Positions 13,281 through 24,802 of a stretch of 64,000 nucleotides of DNA are shown here, piece after piece. The stretch spans positions 8,060,001 through 8,124,000 of the forward strand of contig NC_079975.1 in assembly GCF_029852145.1 (NCBI RefSeq). Reading direction: 5' to 3'. A program made the translations under genes and the position numbers. A model generated the notes under the pieces. The model saw only the letters and a list, made by a program, of their open reading frames with translations. It did not search any database and was not told the DNA's origin. How positions within the stretch are numbered: position 1 is the stretch's first letter; each line of letters begins with the position of its first letter. This stretch comes from Microplitis mediator (Eukaryota; Arthropoda; Insecta; Hymenoptera; Braconidae).

Positions 13281-14223
13281 AAATATTTGAAAAAATTGCA
13301 CCTGTAGTTTATAAATTTTCTACATGTGCATATTTTTATTTTATTTTTTTGCAATTGATTTGTTGAAAAACAAAAATTCAAAACTTTTTAAATGTCTGCT
13401 TACTTCAAAATCATGTTGTTTTAAGGTCCAAATCCTCACTATCAACATAAAAAAAGCGAGAAACGTACATTGAGTTTTGTTGGGGGTCCGTTGTACCCAA
13501 CTTTTCAGGATTTTTTAATTTTGATACACAGCAAAGTAACACCAAAAACTCAGCAAAGAAAAAAAAAGTGACACCAGCTGAAAAACTCACATTATAAAAA
13601 TGTTTTGAGGGGGGCTCAGTTTGCCCCACATTTTTTAAATTTTTATTTTTAATGCACAGAACAAATTAAGGTCAAATATTTGACAAGGGAATAAAAGAAA
13701 GTAAAACAATTAAAAAAAACTGAGAATTTGAAATTTTTTTCTTAAGGGGCCCATTTTGACCCCCCCCCCCTTCCCCTATACTTTCAATACGTATACAGGA
13801 AAAAAAAATTATTTAAAATTTAAAAGTTTTTCTTTTAAAATTTTAGGCGGTCCAATTTTCCTCATAAAGCCATAAACTCACACAAAAAACAAAATTTTAC
13901 AGACTCATTTTACCTCTAATTTAAAAATTTTTTTAAATTTTTAAGTCTTACATTTTGCCCCCCCCCCCCATTTTTCGGACTATTAATTATGATTTCAAAA
14001 TACTATTGAAATATAAAAAAATACTCGCATACAAAAAATTATTCTTATCTTTAAAAAACAAAATAACTTAAAAATAATAAACAAAATGATTGTGCAACTT
14101 CGAAGGCCTCGAAGAAGGGTATAATGGGTTATCTCAAGTTGACGACCTTAATCAATGTAGTAAAGAGCATACGATTTATTCATTAATACATAAAGTGTTA
14201 AGTTCTTAATAGTGGTGACAGTC

Positions 14224-14505
14224 ATGAATGTTCGTTATATTATTTATAACTTTATATTTATTATTTACATTGCATACGTCAATACCCAGCCTATTACAAA
14301 ATATATATTGTATTCAAATAACGATCGATTTATACGCTCAATTGGATTTCATAATTATAACTATAATACAGATGTATCACAATCTTTTGAAAATTTAACT
14401 GAGCCAAAAGAGGATGCTGCTATAATTGTTGTTCCAAGACGTCGTATAAAATGCAAAGTCGGACAACTTTTAGATAGACGGGGAAAGTGTCGAACTCCAT
14501 GGTGA
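14224..14505 (+). CDS. S1, secapin-like secreted peptide precursor
   Basis: The 93-residue product starts at the first true ATG (14224). Residues 1-21 are a hydrophobic signal peptide rich in Ile, Tyr and Phe, ending near VNT. A spacer of about 47 residues with several acidic positions follows, and then a basic C-terminal peptide beginning IIVVPRRR and ending GKCRTPW. Its two cysteines are separated by 11 residues, consistent with one disulfide loop. The II-x-V-P..R..C..C layout is that of secapins, hymenopteran venom/immune peptides reported to inhibit proteases and microbes; that role is inferred from the family. A strong donor, CAA|GTAAGT at 14517, lies just after the stop, as in the other four copies, but I could not fix the acceptor. 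No knottin-like neighbour. It is the most diverged copy with S5. Confidence 0.75.
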   Translation: MNVRYIIYNFIFIIYIAYVNTQPITKYILYSNNDRFIRSIGFHNYNYNTDVSQSFENLTEPKEDAAIIVVPRRRIKCKVGQLLDRRGKCRTPW

Positions 14506-15149
14506 CTTTTATTACAAGTAAGTAATTACACTTTAGAAAATTATGAGTGAATACGGATATTGGTTCAAACTGAATACAATCGAAGTTCTGGAGTTAGAAA
14601 AAAAAATCACTTTTTTAATTGAAAAATTATTCATGGGAAAAAAATTTTAGTAAATATTACTGAGATTCTCGTCAACAGCACGCCTATACCGAATCTCAGT
14701 AAATATTATGGAGTAGAACGTAAGAAATTAATAACAGATGCATTTTTTTGACAAGTGTCTTGTAGTTTTTTAAGGTTTAAGTAGTAATTTTAAATAGTCA
14801 AGCAGTATATTTCAACGGTTTACTGTTAATTATAGCAGTTTAAACATTAAAATCATAATTTTACTGATTGAAACGACATTAGTTATTGAACATAACATAA
14901 ATAATTATAAGTTGAACTACAATTATTGTCAATCATTTTTTTCCGTTTGAAACAAAAAAAAAAAAATATTTAGATTCTCAATGCGTTTTAAATGGAAAAA
15001 CTTGAAAATCAAAATAAAAGTATTTAGAAGTAAGGGCTAAAAATTTAAGGGAATTTTTTTCTTGATATATATATCAATATATTCTGATATATCTTGATAT
15101 ATACATCAATATTTTGCTAAATTTGAAATGACTTTAGAAATATAATTTC
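14506..15149. other. Putative 3' untranslated intron of S1 and intergenic DNA
   Basis: Holds the candidate donor GTAAGT at 14517-14522 and AT-rich sequence with a small ATATATCAA palindrome cluster at about 15060-15115. The 3' exon of S1 was not identified. Confidence 0.35.
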
Positions 15150-15151
15150 TA

Positions 15152-15448
15152 CACGGAAAGAAATTTTCTTTAAAACGTACTGTTAAATTCACTGTAATCG
15201 TGGGACGAATAGCACAACCTAATCATTTGTTGGTAAGTGAGATAATTTTTAACTTGTTGTCAACAAATTTTACCGTAGTCTACTGAAAATTTTATTCGGT
15301 TTTCGGTAAATTTTATGAAGTCGACCACAAAATAAATAAATTTTTTCATAATTTTTATTTCAAAAATGGTAATAAATAAAAGCGCCGCATTATGTCCTAC
15401 GATTACAGTGAATTTAACCGTAATTTTTAAAGAAAAATTCTTTCCGTG
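15152..15448. mobile_element. MITE, ends CACGGAAAGAAATTTTC, TA target site
   Basis: Inverted ends CACGGAAAGAAATTTTCTTT / AAAGAAAAATTCTTTCCGTG flanked by TA (15150-15151, 15449-15450). Body words include TTTACCGTAG and TTCGGTAAATTT. Non-coding. Confidence 0.85.
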
Positions 15449-15599
15449 TAGATTTTTATGAAATTTATTAAAATAACGTGAAATTTCAATGGATAATTAT
15501 TTATTTTTTTATCTAATATATATTTTGTATTTCACGGTCATCTTTATTATATAGGTAATACTCTTCTCACTAACCGTTTCACTACACTAGAAGAAAAAA

Positions 15600-16264
15600 T
15601 TAAAATCAATAGTAATGGAGTAATTGCTTCACAATATTATTGAGTGGAATAATTAAATTAAGGATGGTCGGTATTTATTTTTGTACGTTTTTCTTTGAAT
15701 TTTTTTTATTTGATTCCCTCTGAGAGAAATTCATCCCGAAGGGAAGTTTATTTTAGTACTGAAACTCCGAATCGGAGTGGAATTCACTATAAAAAGCAAA
15801 CTCCCTATTTACTCTGTACTCTGTAAAAAATTGAGAGTAAATTCGGAGTGATTATGGATTTATTTCAATCCGAATTCATACTCTATCACTTAGAGTTCTA
15901 GAGTTTAAAAAAAAATCACTCTGCATACGGAGTGAATAAGGAGTTTTTTTCTCAGATAAGTGATTTCGGAGTGATCTGGATTTTACTTAAATCCTCGATC
16001 ACTCCGATTCGGACTTTTAATATAAAAAAAAAACTCCCTTTCGGAGTGAATTTCACTCCAAACCAGAGTTTCGAGATAAAAATTAAACTTTTCTTCGGAG
16101 TAAATTTAACTCCGAAGTGATTAAATAAATAAACAGTCATCTGCTCTGCATTCACTCCACTAATTCTTTACAGTGTATGTGGAATGATTTTTTTTAAAAC
16201 TCCGAATGACGAAGCGAATTCGGCTTTGATTCAAATTCTAATTTACTTCCAATTTTGTACAGTG
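15600..16264. mobile_element. TCGGAGT-word element, copy 0
   Basis: Dense ACTCCGAATCGGAGTGAA-like self-complementary words; the right end TTTTGTACAGTG precedes TA (16265-16266). The left boundary is unclear, and an inner CTCTGTAAAAAATTGAGAG near 15820 may be a second start. Same family as 26980-27669, 39334-39926 and 62211-63401. Antiparallel open frames here are artefacts of the inverted words. Confidence 0.6.
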
Positions 16265-16504
16265 TAATATAGCAATCTATCTTCTTGTCTATTGAAAATT
16301 TTTATTCGTTAAAAAAAATAAAGGGGAACAAAGTCTTCATTTACCGTGCAAGTGTAACAAGAATCCATCCCCTTTTAATAATACAAAAAAAAAACAAATG
16401 TAAAAAAAAAAAGATACTTAAAATTTTTAACAACTTTATCTCAATTAAATTACAGTCGGACTTAAAAAATACAGTAGTTGTTACATGTTATAAATTAAAT
16501 ATTG

Positions 16505-17313
16505 CACGGAGAGAATTTTATGGTAAAAGTTACCATCAAGTTATAGTACAATTTTTAAACAAAATTATATGATTGATAATATCATTTAAATTATTAAATA
16601 AACAATCTGAATAGTAGTGTCTACCATCTATATGGTAAAGTTTACAATTATTTATGATAACCAGAAATTATGACTGTTATTATCTTAAATAATTACTACT
16701 ATTATAAAAAATCGTAATTCTTAATAACCTGATGGTAATGGTTACTATCAGCCTAAATAATGATGACCATCTAAGCTAATAAAAAGTTAAAATGTAAACG
16801 TTACAGTCTGACACTTGTCTATGTGTAATTTGTTTAATTGGGGAAGTGATTGATTTCACACACACAGACACACATATACCTACGCACGTACACATGCACG
16901 CACGGGTGCGCACACTCGCTCGCACACGCGCACGCCTACATGCGCACATTTACCCGCACACACGCACACTCGTCCGCACACATGCACACACCCGCGCGAA
17001 CACATGTGCACACATATACCCACACACGTACACATGCTCACACACGCGAGCACACTCATGCACACACACATTCTTAGTTAAGAATTTTTACAACTTTGAA
17101 TGGTAATAGTTACCATCTTTGATTGTAACAATTATAATTTTTAATAATTACAATTAGCATCTTCGATGGTAACCGTTACCATCATCAATTGTAACTGTTA
17201 TTATTTTTAATGGTAATACTAGTTATTTTACTGACGAAAAATTTTATTATCATTTTAAATAGTTAAAATTACAAATTTTGTATTGTAGATAGAATAATTA
17301 ATTTCTCTCCGTG
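16505..17313. mobile_element. MITE, ends CACGGAGAG, GGTTACCATC words, TG target site
   Basis: Ends CACGGAGAGAATTTTATGG and AATTAATTTCTCTCCGTG with TG on both sides. Body words are ATGGTAACNGTTACCAT-like. A degenerate CACACG-rich tract (16856-17070) lies within. A truncated sister copy begins at 30481. Confidence 0.8.
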
Positions 17314-18001
17314 TGATTGTAAAGACAGTCGGAAATTGATGGATGAATGAATGAGTTCAAAGATCATGGAAAAGACTAAAGAAACTGAATTTAACCATTC
17401 TGAGGTCACAATTTAAACGATTTAAAAAGAAAGATAATACATAACCGTGTATATGACGTAAATATGAAGACAAATTATACTAATACATAATTTAGCATTA
17501 AATGAAGTCAAGAAAAATAAAAATACAAGTCATCGAGTCGATATATTTAGAATTGTTAGCACAACTGGTTTATTCATGAACTAAATCTTCATTTAAAAAA
17601 CGAATAAATTTATGTACCGGATGCCTGTACCATTTTCGCAAAGAATATACTGAAGATTGAAGATTTGATTATAGTTGAAGTGAACTGAAATTTAACAAAA
17701 AAGTCTGGAAATTCGATAAAAATTTATTATCCTCTCAACAAGGATCTTCTTTTCACTCTCGAGTCGACGAATAGTTACTACTTTTGTTTCACTTGCACAG
17801 TAAATGAAAACTTGATTTTAAAAACAATGAAATTTGCTATAAATAAAAATGTTGATTGATAAAGTGTATGTAGAGTAATGTCTCGAACTTCGTTTTTTAT
17901 TTCGCATATTTAACGCTTTTGTTTGAAAGAAAAACTCGTACAAAAATAACTAAAAGACGCGGGTTAATGTTTAAAAAGTCGGATAAAATGTCTATAAAAT
18001 A
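17314..18001. other. Intergenic, no gene recognised
   Basis: AT-rich unique-looking sequence without a supportable reading frame or repeat ends. Confidence 0.5.
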
Positions 18002-18003
18002 TA

Positions 18004-18480
18004 CCCTGTAAAAAGAGCGATGTTAAAAATTGGCTCGTTTTAACACCGTGGGGTGTTAAAATGAAATAACACCGGCGTAGGCGGTGTAATTTGGTGGTGT
18101 TAAATCGTTATAAAATAAAAAATTCCACGTATAGAAATTAGAAAAAAAAGTGTATTACCTGTAAAAAAATATATAAATTTAATGAATATTATCTGGAGAA
18201 AATTTCAAATTTGCTATGTACTTATTTAGATAATTATTTATGCTATACGTAATTTATTTAAAAATTACACAATTTTACGCCCACCATTTTAATCACCAAT
18301 CATTTAATTAATAAATAAAAACACTAATTATCTGTAGCGATCGAGTCAGCAAAAATATTAACAAAATAATATATTTTCAATACGCAAAAATATTTTAACA
18401 CCGGTAAAGAAAATTATTAATATTTAACACCGAAAATTTTAACACCTAAACCGCCTAGACTTATCCCGGTATTTTTTGTG
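18004..18480. mobile_element. GGTGTTAAAA-family MITE, copy 2
   Basis: Starts CCCTGTAAAAAGAGCGATG after TA and ends CCCGGTATTTTTTGTG before TA. The terminal GGTGTTAAAA words are intact; the central 200 bases (CACCATTTTAATCACCAATC) recur in the copies at 56 and 58.9 kb. Confidence 0.8.
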
Positions 18481-18482
18481 TA

Positions 18483-19589
18483 ACAAGTATTAAAAAATGA
18501 AGTAGAAATATTTAATTGATGATTATGTTTTTAAAAAAAAATCATACTCTTATTATAGGGAATAAAAAGAAAAATGATTAGCTGAAGATTGTAAAAAAAT
18601 TTTTAAATACATCCTGAAATATTAATAGAGTACTTGGATGGTCAAGTAAAAAAGTTAAACTTGTTTACATCAATTATTTATTTTTTAACCAATATGAGAA
18701 AATAATTGATATGTCTAATTGAAGCAAGTGAGCGCACGCTATTCATGACGGCTGTTTAAAAAATGCTTTAGGGAAGTCAGTATCAAGCCAGACAATCTTA
18801 AGATTTAATTTGATTATAAAAAAAAAAAGATAAAAAAAACGTCCACTTCAAAATTTATCAAAAAAAAATATGATTCGTCATTTATACATTTTATACGAAT
18901 AATTTATAATCATCTTAAAGACGGAACTGAAAAAAATTTAATGTAAAAAAATATTTGTGGAAAATGAAAATGTTTCCTTTTATTTTAAGATCCTCAAGCG
19001 TCCCGAGCGAGTTTTAACGAATTTAGAGAAGAGTCTTATAACGCGTAGTCTTATAACGAGGTCCAACAGTACTTTACATTTGATTTTGAAGTTTTCCTGT
19101 TTGAAATACATAGGAAAGTTAGGATTTTTATTTCAATTCTCTATAGCGCAGCCGTATTTCAAGTTATCGAGTCCCCGTTTGCAGCAGTTTGTAGACAATT
19201 TAATACTTTACAATTTAATACTTTTCAAAAGTTTCCGTAGTAATTTTACTGAGACTCTAATTGTTTTTTCTGTATTGGCTCTCAATCATTTTTTTAATGA
19301 TACTTTGGGTTTTTAGTTGACATTGACTAAATAACGATATTCACAGTGAAAAATGCAGATAACGATTTCGTAGGAAATTTAATTCTTTACAAAAAAAGAC
19401 CTTCAATTAATTTACTCAAGTTCTTCATTCACGTGATATAGAAATTTTATTAATTTTGTGAATAAAATATTTTTTGAAGAATTCGACCAAATGCCTTTTA
19501 ATTTTAATTTCAAATCAGTAAATGCTGTTCTTTTTATTAAATTAACTCATTATTGAAAATCCGAAGGATTATTTTGATAAGCTTTAGAA
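18483..19589. other. Intergenic, no gene recognised
   Basis: AT-rich. A 119-codon + strand frame (18957-19316) opens with GTG rather than ATG and has no signal peptide, motif or promoter; I do not call it. Confidence 0.45.
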
Positions 19590-20060
19590 AAATTTTTACT
19601 CTATCTCTAAACTTACTTTTCAAATTTCCCGCGTTGGAAATTGAAGATTAATAAGAAATTGAAAAATATCGCAATGAATTCTGAAATGATGCAACTGTTG
19701 AACCGTACTGTGAAATAGTATTTTTATAGAGGTCATTTTGTCTGGTGATCTTGCCGAGAGATTGTACTCAATTGGATTAATATCACAATAATCTAAATGT
19801 TTATCAAGACGCGGTCCGATTGTATCTTGCGATCAATTAAACTCTCTGTACTTACGTTCCATAGTTTGTTTGGTATCTACATTGCAATATTCCGTCATGG
19901 TCTAATGGTCTATTTTGATATCAGCTACTCTCAATTTGGTTTTTTTTGTACTGTATGAAACTTCAAAATATGGATATATTTAAACAGTTAAGAAATTGAT
20001 TTTGTTTCGATTAAATATATAATTTTTTTTTCTTTGTAAATTAATATGTTGAATTCCCGA
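19590..20060. repeat. R1, low-copy segment of the K-S block
   Basis: About 450 bases shared with R2 (28250-28480, shorter) and R3 (41715-42175); all include TTACTTTTCAAATTTCCCGCG and TTTTGTCTGGTGATCTTG. On the - strand R1 and R3 share a short ATG frame running into GGAAC|GTAAGTACAG, a donor-like junction, and an acceptor-like CATTTAG|ATTATTG follows, so it might once have been a spliced gene. R1 has an indel that shifts the downstream frame. I cannot name a protein. Confidence 0.6.
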
Positions 20061-20570
20061 GTCGAAATATTTGGATTAGATTGAACTTAAGTTAACTTAA
20101 ACAGCTTAGATATAACTTACCTGATATTGATGGACTTGAAATAGTATTACCTTGACTTAAAAAGCTTAAGTAAGACTTAGGTGGGCTTAGGCATCAAGTT
20201 GAACTTATTGATGACTTATTTTTAATAAAACTAACCTATCAAAGAATAATAGCATAAAAAGAAGATATGAATCCAAACTAGGTTAACACAGAGCATCGAA
20301 TGACGGGGAAACAAGCAGCAGCGGTACATATCCGGCACTAGGTCGTCTTCTGGGGTTCTTCAAGCACAAAAAGACAAAAGTAAAGCATTTTTGCTTTAAA
20401 ATTGATATTTTGAAAAATGTTTAGGAGTTCTCCTTGCAGACGAGCTGTGTGGCATGCACCAGGTCGTCTGCAGGTATTCCGAAGCATAAAAAGACCAAAA
20501 TGAACCATTTTTAGATTAAAAATTGATTTTTTATTTATTATAACCTATTTTCTTTATATTTATATTCTGC
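20061..20570. repeat. AT-rich stretch with two direct repeats
   Basis: The segments at about 20338-20400 and 20457-20530 are diverged direct repeats (AGGTCGTCTTCTGGGG.. and AGGTCGTCTGCAGGTA.., each followed by CATAAAAAGACCAAAA-like sequence). No gene. Confidence 0.5.
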
Positions 20571-21019
20571 ACCAGAGTGTTCCACTGGCTTAACCCGGGA
20601 AATTCACTGATTCAACCAGTGAAATTTACTAATTTAACCAGGCTCGAAGCGCTCGAAAGTGTATTCGCGACAATGCTATCGAGCTCTCCCCATACAGGAA
20701 AATACGACGGGGCCAGATATGGACCACGCTTGGCGCAATGCTGTCGATCTCTGGCCTATGCTTGTAAACCCACTTTGGCCCAGCTTTGGCAAAAGTCTGG
20801 GATGATAACAGGGTGCCAGGCTTGGTTGTTACCAATGGCCTAGGCATCATTGCCAAAGCTGGCCCATGCTTGTTTGCCAGACTTGGCCCATGCATCGACA
20901 AAACAAATAAATTTAATTTAAAAAAAATATTATTATTATTATCTTAATAGAGTTTGTGATCATTAACGTTGAAACTATTTAAGTGAGGTAAATGACGTGA
21001 AAAAACTCGGTGAAAATTC

Positions 21020-21110
21020 TGCTGGGCTCTGGGCGCGAACTGCCGTCCTTCTGATCGCTAGGTTTGAACGGTAGCTACTGGACGAACCTACTAATGTTGA
21101 ACTGAAACTT
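21020..21110 (-). repeat. Possible tRNA-derived (SINE-like) segment
   Basis: On the - strand CCAGTAGCTACCGTTCAAAC, then AGCGATCAGAAGGACGGC and AGTTCGCGCCCAGA look like an A-box/anticodon/T-arm series of a tRNA relic. No intact cloverleaf can be drawn. Confidence 0.25.
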
Positions 21111-21737
21111 TTATATGTTGTACTTATTCATTTTACTACAACCACTTGGTTTTATGAAATATAAAGAGCAATTAAATAAATATTTTCGATTAAGAAAAAA
21201 AATAATAATTTCGTATTATTTTTATTATAATTACATAATTTTTTTAAATAAAATTTATTAAATTTAATTGATTATTTATCAAGAACCCAGTTGGATTGTC
21301 TTGCTCTACCACCAATATTAAAAATAACATTTATTATAAAAATTCATGAGTTATTTCTTACTTAAATTAATTTTTATAACTGAAATTATAAAATTATGGT
21401 TGTTGATTGCAAATAACATCGAACTAAAAAATATTTCAATTATTAGCTGTAAATAATTTTAATCGCAATATTATAATATTTATTAATTAAAACTTATTTT
21501 AATTCAAAAATAAATAATTATTAATTTAAAAAACCATGATAATGAGTTAATTAAATAATTAATAAAAAACGTGGGCTAACCAATTCCGGCCTAAGGATGG
21601 GAAACTATAGGTATAGCCGAACTTGGATAATCCTACCTTGGCCCAAATCTGGCTTACCATTGAATGATCAAGGCAGGGGAACCTAGTCTTGGCTTGAATT
21701 CGGGTAATCATTGGTTCGGCCAAGGCTAGGTTACCCA

Positions 21738-21945
21738 GTCTTGGCCCATGTTAGGGTTACCATCCAACAGCCAAGGTTAGGTTACGCAAACTTGGCCCAA
21801 GTTAGGGTGACTCTAGGCTTGGCCAAGGCTAGGTTATCCAGTCTTGGCCCATGTTAGGGTTACCATCCAACGGCCGAGGTTAGGTTACGCAAACTTGGCC
21901 CAAGTTAGGGTGACTCTAGGCTTGGCCAAAGCTAGGTTATTCAGT
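21738..21945. repeat. Two tandem units of a 103-bp repeat
   Basis: TTGGCCCATGTTAGGGTTAC recurs at 21741 and 21844, and intervening words (AGGTTACGCAAACTTGGCCC, GGGTGACTCTAGGCTTGGCC) recur with the same 103-base shift. A more degenerate third unit follows. Confidence 0.8.
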
Positions 21946-22233
21946 CTTGGCCCAAGCCTGGGTAATCATTGGAATGGCCAAGACTAATTACCCAGTTATG
22001 GCCCGGGCAAGGGACAGTATAGGTTTGCCAAGATGGGCTTCCCAATAATGTCCCAGACATGGCCCCGTCGTTCAACTCTGGGGCTTCCTGTATGGGTCGG
22101 AGCTCGAAAACAGCGGGAAGTTTTGAGGCTGGCCCGCAGGGCCAACGGTTGCTTAGATTTTTTAATTTCCAACGTTTATAATAAAATAAAATTAATGTAA
22201 CCTATTGTGTTTATATTTATGTAGTACACCGGC

Positions 22234-22450
22234 GTATCACTGGTTTAACCAGTGAATTTCACTGGTTCAACCAGTGAGTTTCACTGGTTGAACCAGTGAG
22301 CCAAGCGATCATCTTAGTCCACTGGTTGAATCAGTGAATTTCACTGGTTGAACCAGTGACCGCTCGATTCACTGGTTGAACCAGTGGATTTCACTGGTGA
22401 ATCAGTGGATTTCACTGGAAAATCAGTGAAATTTCACTGGTTCATTTTAA
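22234..22450. repeat. Tandem palindromes of the TTCACTGGTTGAACCAGTGA type
   Basis: About eight units of a near-palindromic word of some 20 bases, TTCACTGGTTGAACCAGTGA, several perfect. A shorter patch of the same words lies at 20577-20640, on the other side of the composite repeat, suggesting one array split by it. Confidence 0.8.
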
Positions 22451-22454
22451 GAGA

Positions 22455-22471
22455 GTAGGTTCAAATCCCAC
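22455..22471 (+). other. tRNA T-arm-like box followed by T-run
   Basis: GTAGGTTCAAATCCCAC matches an RNA polymerase III B-box (GGTTCAAATCC) and T8 follows a few bases on. No A-box or cloverleaf upstream, so at most a tRNA-derived tail. Confidence 0.25.
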
Positions 22472-22648
22472 ATAGATTTTTTTTCCTTTCATTTTATAAC
22501 AACCCGAGGATAAATCATTTTAGTATTCATAAAAGATATCAGAAAAATCTTATATGAATGAAAACAAGTCCTTTGAATTTTTTTTAGCAAGTGAGAGATT
22601 TTTATTAATTAAATATATAAAATATATTTATAAATTTTCATTGTATTG

Positions 22649-23816
22649 TTATGAGTCATTTCCCCACTGAGCTGCATATGCCTTCGCTTCTTCATGAGTA
22701 ATGCATGTGCCTTGAAAATAATAATCACTGCATATATTTCCTGCACAACAGCCATATCCTTGTGATGGATGGCACTAAAGAAAATTTATACCTTATCGAC
22801 TTTTCATTGTTTAGTAGAAATTGTTGTAGTGCACCCCGATGAAAAAAGATTTTATACAATTGTATAAAATTATATACAAAAAATGGCCCGATCCAATTGT
22901 ATATAACTGTATAGAAATTGTATACGATTCTACACAAATTGTATACAAGTCTATATAATTATATACAATTTTATACAAATTATATACAATTTTATATAAT
23001 TATATACATTTCTATATAATTGCAATATATAGAATTGTATAGAATTGTATATAATTAGATAGAATTGTATACAATTTGTATAGAATTGTATACAATTTTC
23101 TATACAAATTGTATACAATTGGATCGGGCCATTTTTTCTATCCAATTATATATAGTCTATATATAATTATATATAGTCCATATATAATTGATATATAATT
23201 CTATACAATTGTATAAAATCTTTTTTCATCGGGACTGAAAAAAAAGTTTAAGTCCTGTTGGTATACACTTTTTTAAAAATATTGCGTTGAGTCTTATATT
23301 TTATGTAAGTATATATTCACAGTACCAAATATTGCAATATCACTAAAATTTATATGTGTGGGACATACTTTTTTTTCAGTGTGTATCGAGAAGTAAAAGC
23401 AATAAACTTTTTTATATCAACCTTCAAGCAACGTAGTTATAAGAAATTATAATTTATAGCAAAAAAAAGCGCTTAGCTGTAAATCGTTAAATTTTGAATT
23501 TAAAAATTTATACGATTTTAAAGTGAAAAGTATGAAATATTCAAATTTCAGGCTTGAACATGATTAAATATCGACCGTAATTTATTAAATGTTGAATTTA
23601 AAAGTTAGAATGTGAAAACTCAGAATTTTATCAGTTTAAACTTTTTGATTACAGTTTGGAGTTTTTAAAAATTATTCATGTCTATTTGTAATTTTTTTTT
23701 TTTTTTTTCATTGTGTTATGATAATTACTTACCCAACCGCCAGGACATGCTGCGTACACACCAGAATAGATAGCAACCAATACGAAAATTGATAATGATA
23801 AAATTATTTTCGACAT
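22649..23816 (-). CDS. K_A, secreted six-cysteine (knottin-like) peptide, two coding exons
   Basis: Coding exons 23816-23733 and 22774-22649 give 69 residues. Exon 1 holds the ATG, a 22-residue hydrophobic signal peptide ending VYA, and the first six mature residues; it ends TGG|GTAAGT in phase 0. Exon 2 starts after CTTTAG and runs to TAA. Mature cysteines follow C-x4-C-x7-CC-x4-C-x8-C, the C-C-CC-C-C order of inhibitor cystine knots. A 5' untranslated exon (about 24035-23999, donor G|GTAATA; acceptor TTTTCAG with exon start 23838) follows a TATA box. AATAAA lies downstream near 22600. Small ICK peptides occur in venoms, immunity and polydnavirus cys-motif genes; which applies here is unknown. 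Paralogue: K_B. The second intron carries the element at 22835-23233. Confidence 0.85.
22835..23233. mobile_element. CCCGATG-ended MITE in K_A intron, AC target site
   Basis: Ends CCCGATGAAAAAAGATTTTA / TAAAATCTTTTTTCATCGGG with AC on both sides. K_B reads straight through as TAGTGCACTGAATAAAC at this point, an empty site that confirms the 2-bp duplication. The body iterates ATACAATTGTATA words. Confidence 0.9.
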
Positions 23817-23997
23817 TTTTTTATTTTATATCATGAAGCTGAAAAATAGAATAATTATTCAAATATTACAGCAAAACTATTGTGGTACGACAAAAAAAGT
23901 ACTGTAATTAGTTCAAAGAGTGTAAAATTTTCACTCTCTTTTTTTTCAATAATATAAAAGTTATAATTAAAAGTATATGAGCAATTATTATTTATTA

Positions 23998-24066
23998 CCG
24001 ATTGATGATTTGTCAAGTTCTGCAAGCCTGTATGTGACCGATCCGCGGATTGCTGACTTTTATATA
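23998..24066 (-). promoter_or_regulatory. K_A promoter and 5' untranslated exon
   Basis: TATATAAAAG at 24066-24057 is a canonical TATA box; the start is expected about 30 bases on, near 24035, giving an exon that ends at donor CG|GTAATA (23998). The same box, exon and donor exist in K_B (35139-35071). Upstream TGATAACTC is shared by K_A, K_B and the K_C remnant. Confidence 0.65.
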
Positions 24067-24470
24067 TTGACAAATTGCGTCCTTCGACTTCTCCGATTAC
24101 AAATGTTTTTTTGTGATAAATTATTTTAGACGTAAAATTAATCTCATAAACTAATAAATGTGCTACTGTGAAAAATAAAAATACGATGGAAAATTTATTT
24201 GAATTACGTATGACTAGATTTTTAATTTCACAAGACCAAGAGTTATCACGGAGTATCGAGTTTGAGATCAAAAGTTCAGTGTGGAAAATATCTGGAGCTG
24301 GGATGGGCCAAACAGGGTTTGTAAAAAAATAGTTATCTTGAATAATCAGTTATACATCAAGTACAGTAGAGTTTATCTGTTGGGAACCTTAGAATGGGCG
24401 TAGCTTAGATATTAGTCATCTGGTGGCCAAAACATAACCTAATCAAAGTAGGCTGCTCTGAATGTTTACT

Positions 24471-24711
24471 ATATAAAATCAACTGGCTTATTTATGTTTT
24501 GATAATTTATTTAAATTATTATAAGTGTTAAAGATTATTACAGTAAATAATGCGTGTTTCAATTCATCACATTTGTCAATTTGTTAGTGGAACACCTCAA
24601 AATAAAAATTTTACCGGCGATGAAAATACAATAAATTACGGACGCTTGTTGAACTTTGGTAAAGTTTGTGAGGACAATAATTGTTTAAAAATTATTACTT
24701 TTTGTCTTTAA
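24471..24711 (+). CDS. Small conserved frame with TATA box, 53 codons (uncertain gene)
   Basis: A TATA box (CTATATAAAATC, about 24470) is followed by an ATG at 24550 and 53 codons to TAA at 24711. The product has four cysteines, no signal peptide, and matches nothing I know. The K_B block holds the same box and frame (35621-35782) with two codon differences, both replacements. Beyond the stop the same frame is open for 28 more codons in both copies (ending FPC, TAA), so it may be a damaged larger exon. The near-identity is no more than the flanks show, so there is no proof of coding. It is divergent from K_A, 470 bases away. Confidence 0.3.
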
Positions 24712-24802
24712 TCATCAAGTATTCGAGATGATCCGGGTAAAATAAATGGTCAAGTTCTCAAAGGTGGAAGGATCGTGGGTATGAGTTTTCCTTGTTAAGT
24801 TG

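Larger units (their letters stand above)
12118..13776. mobile_element. GGGG-ended element with GGGCAAAATGGG words
   Basis: Begins after TA with GGGACAGGAGGGGGGGG and ends CCCCCCTTCCCC before TA. Its arms carry GGGGCAAAATGGGCC-like words and their complement. The stretch 12514-13280 is a different element nested inside. Confidence 0.5.
20650..22150. mobile_element. Composite repeat rich in TTGGCC words
   Basis: An inverted pair, CCCATACAGGAAAATACGACG near 20690 and its complement near 22070-22090, encloses 1.4 kb of TTGGCCC/GGGCCAA-type words. Outside lie GCTCGAAAACAGCGGGAAGTT and GGCTGGCCCGCAGGG, the end of the AACTTCCCGC repeat, so this is probably one element nested in another. GC is higher than the surroundings. 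Confidence 0.55.

Noticed and set aside
18957..19316. 119-codon frame
   Set aside because: Opens with GTG, no recognisable domain, low-complexity Phe/Leu-rich end, no promoter.
23855..24271. 138-codon - strand frame upstream of K_A, with a 112-codon match at 35006-35344
   Set aside because: It covers the TATA box, non-coding exon and first intron of K. Conservation follows the duplication; the K_C copy is disrupted.
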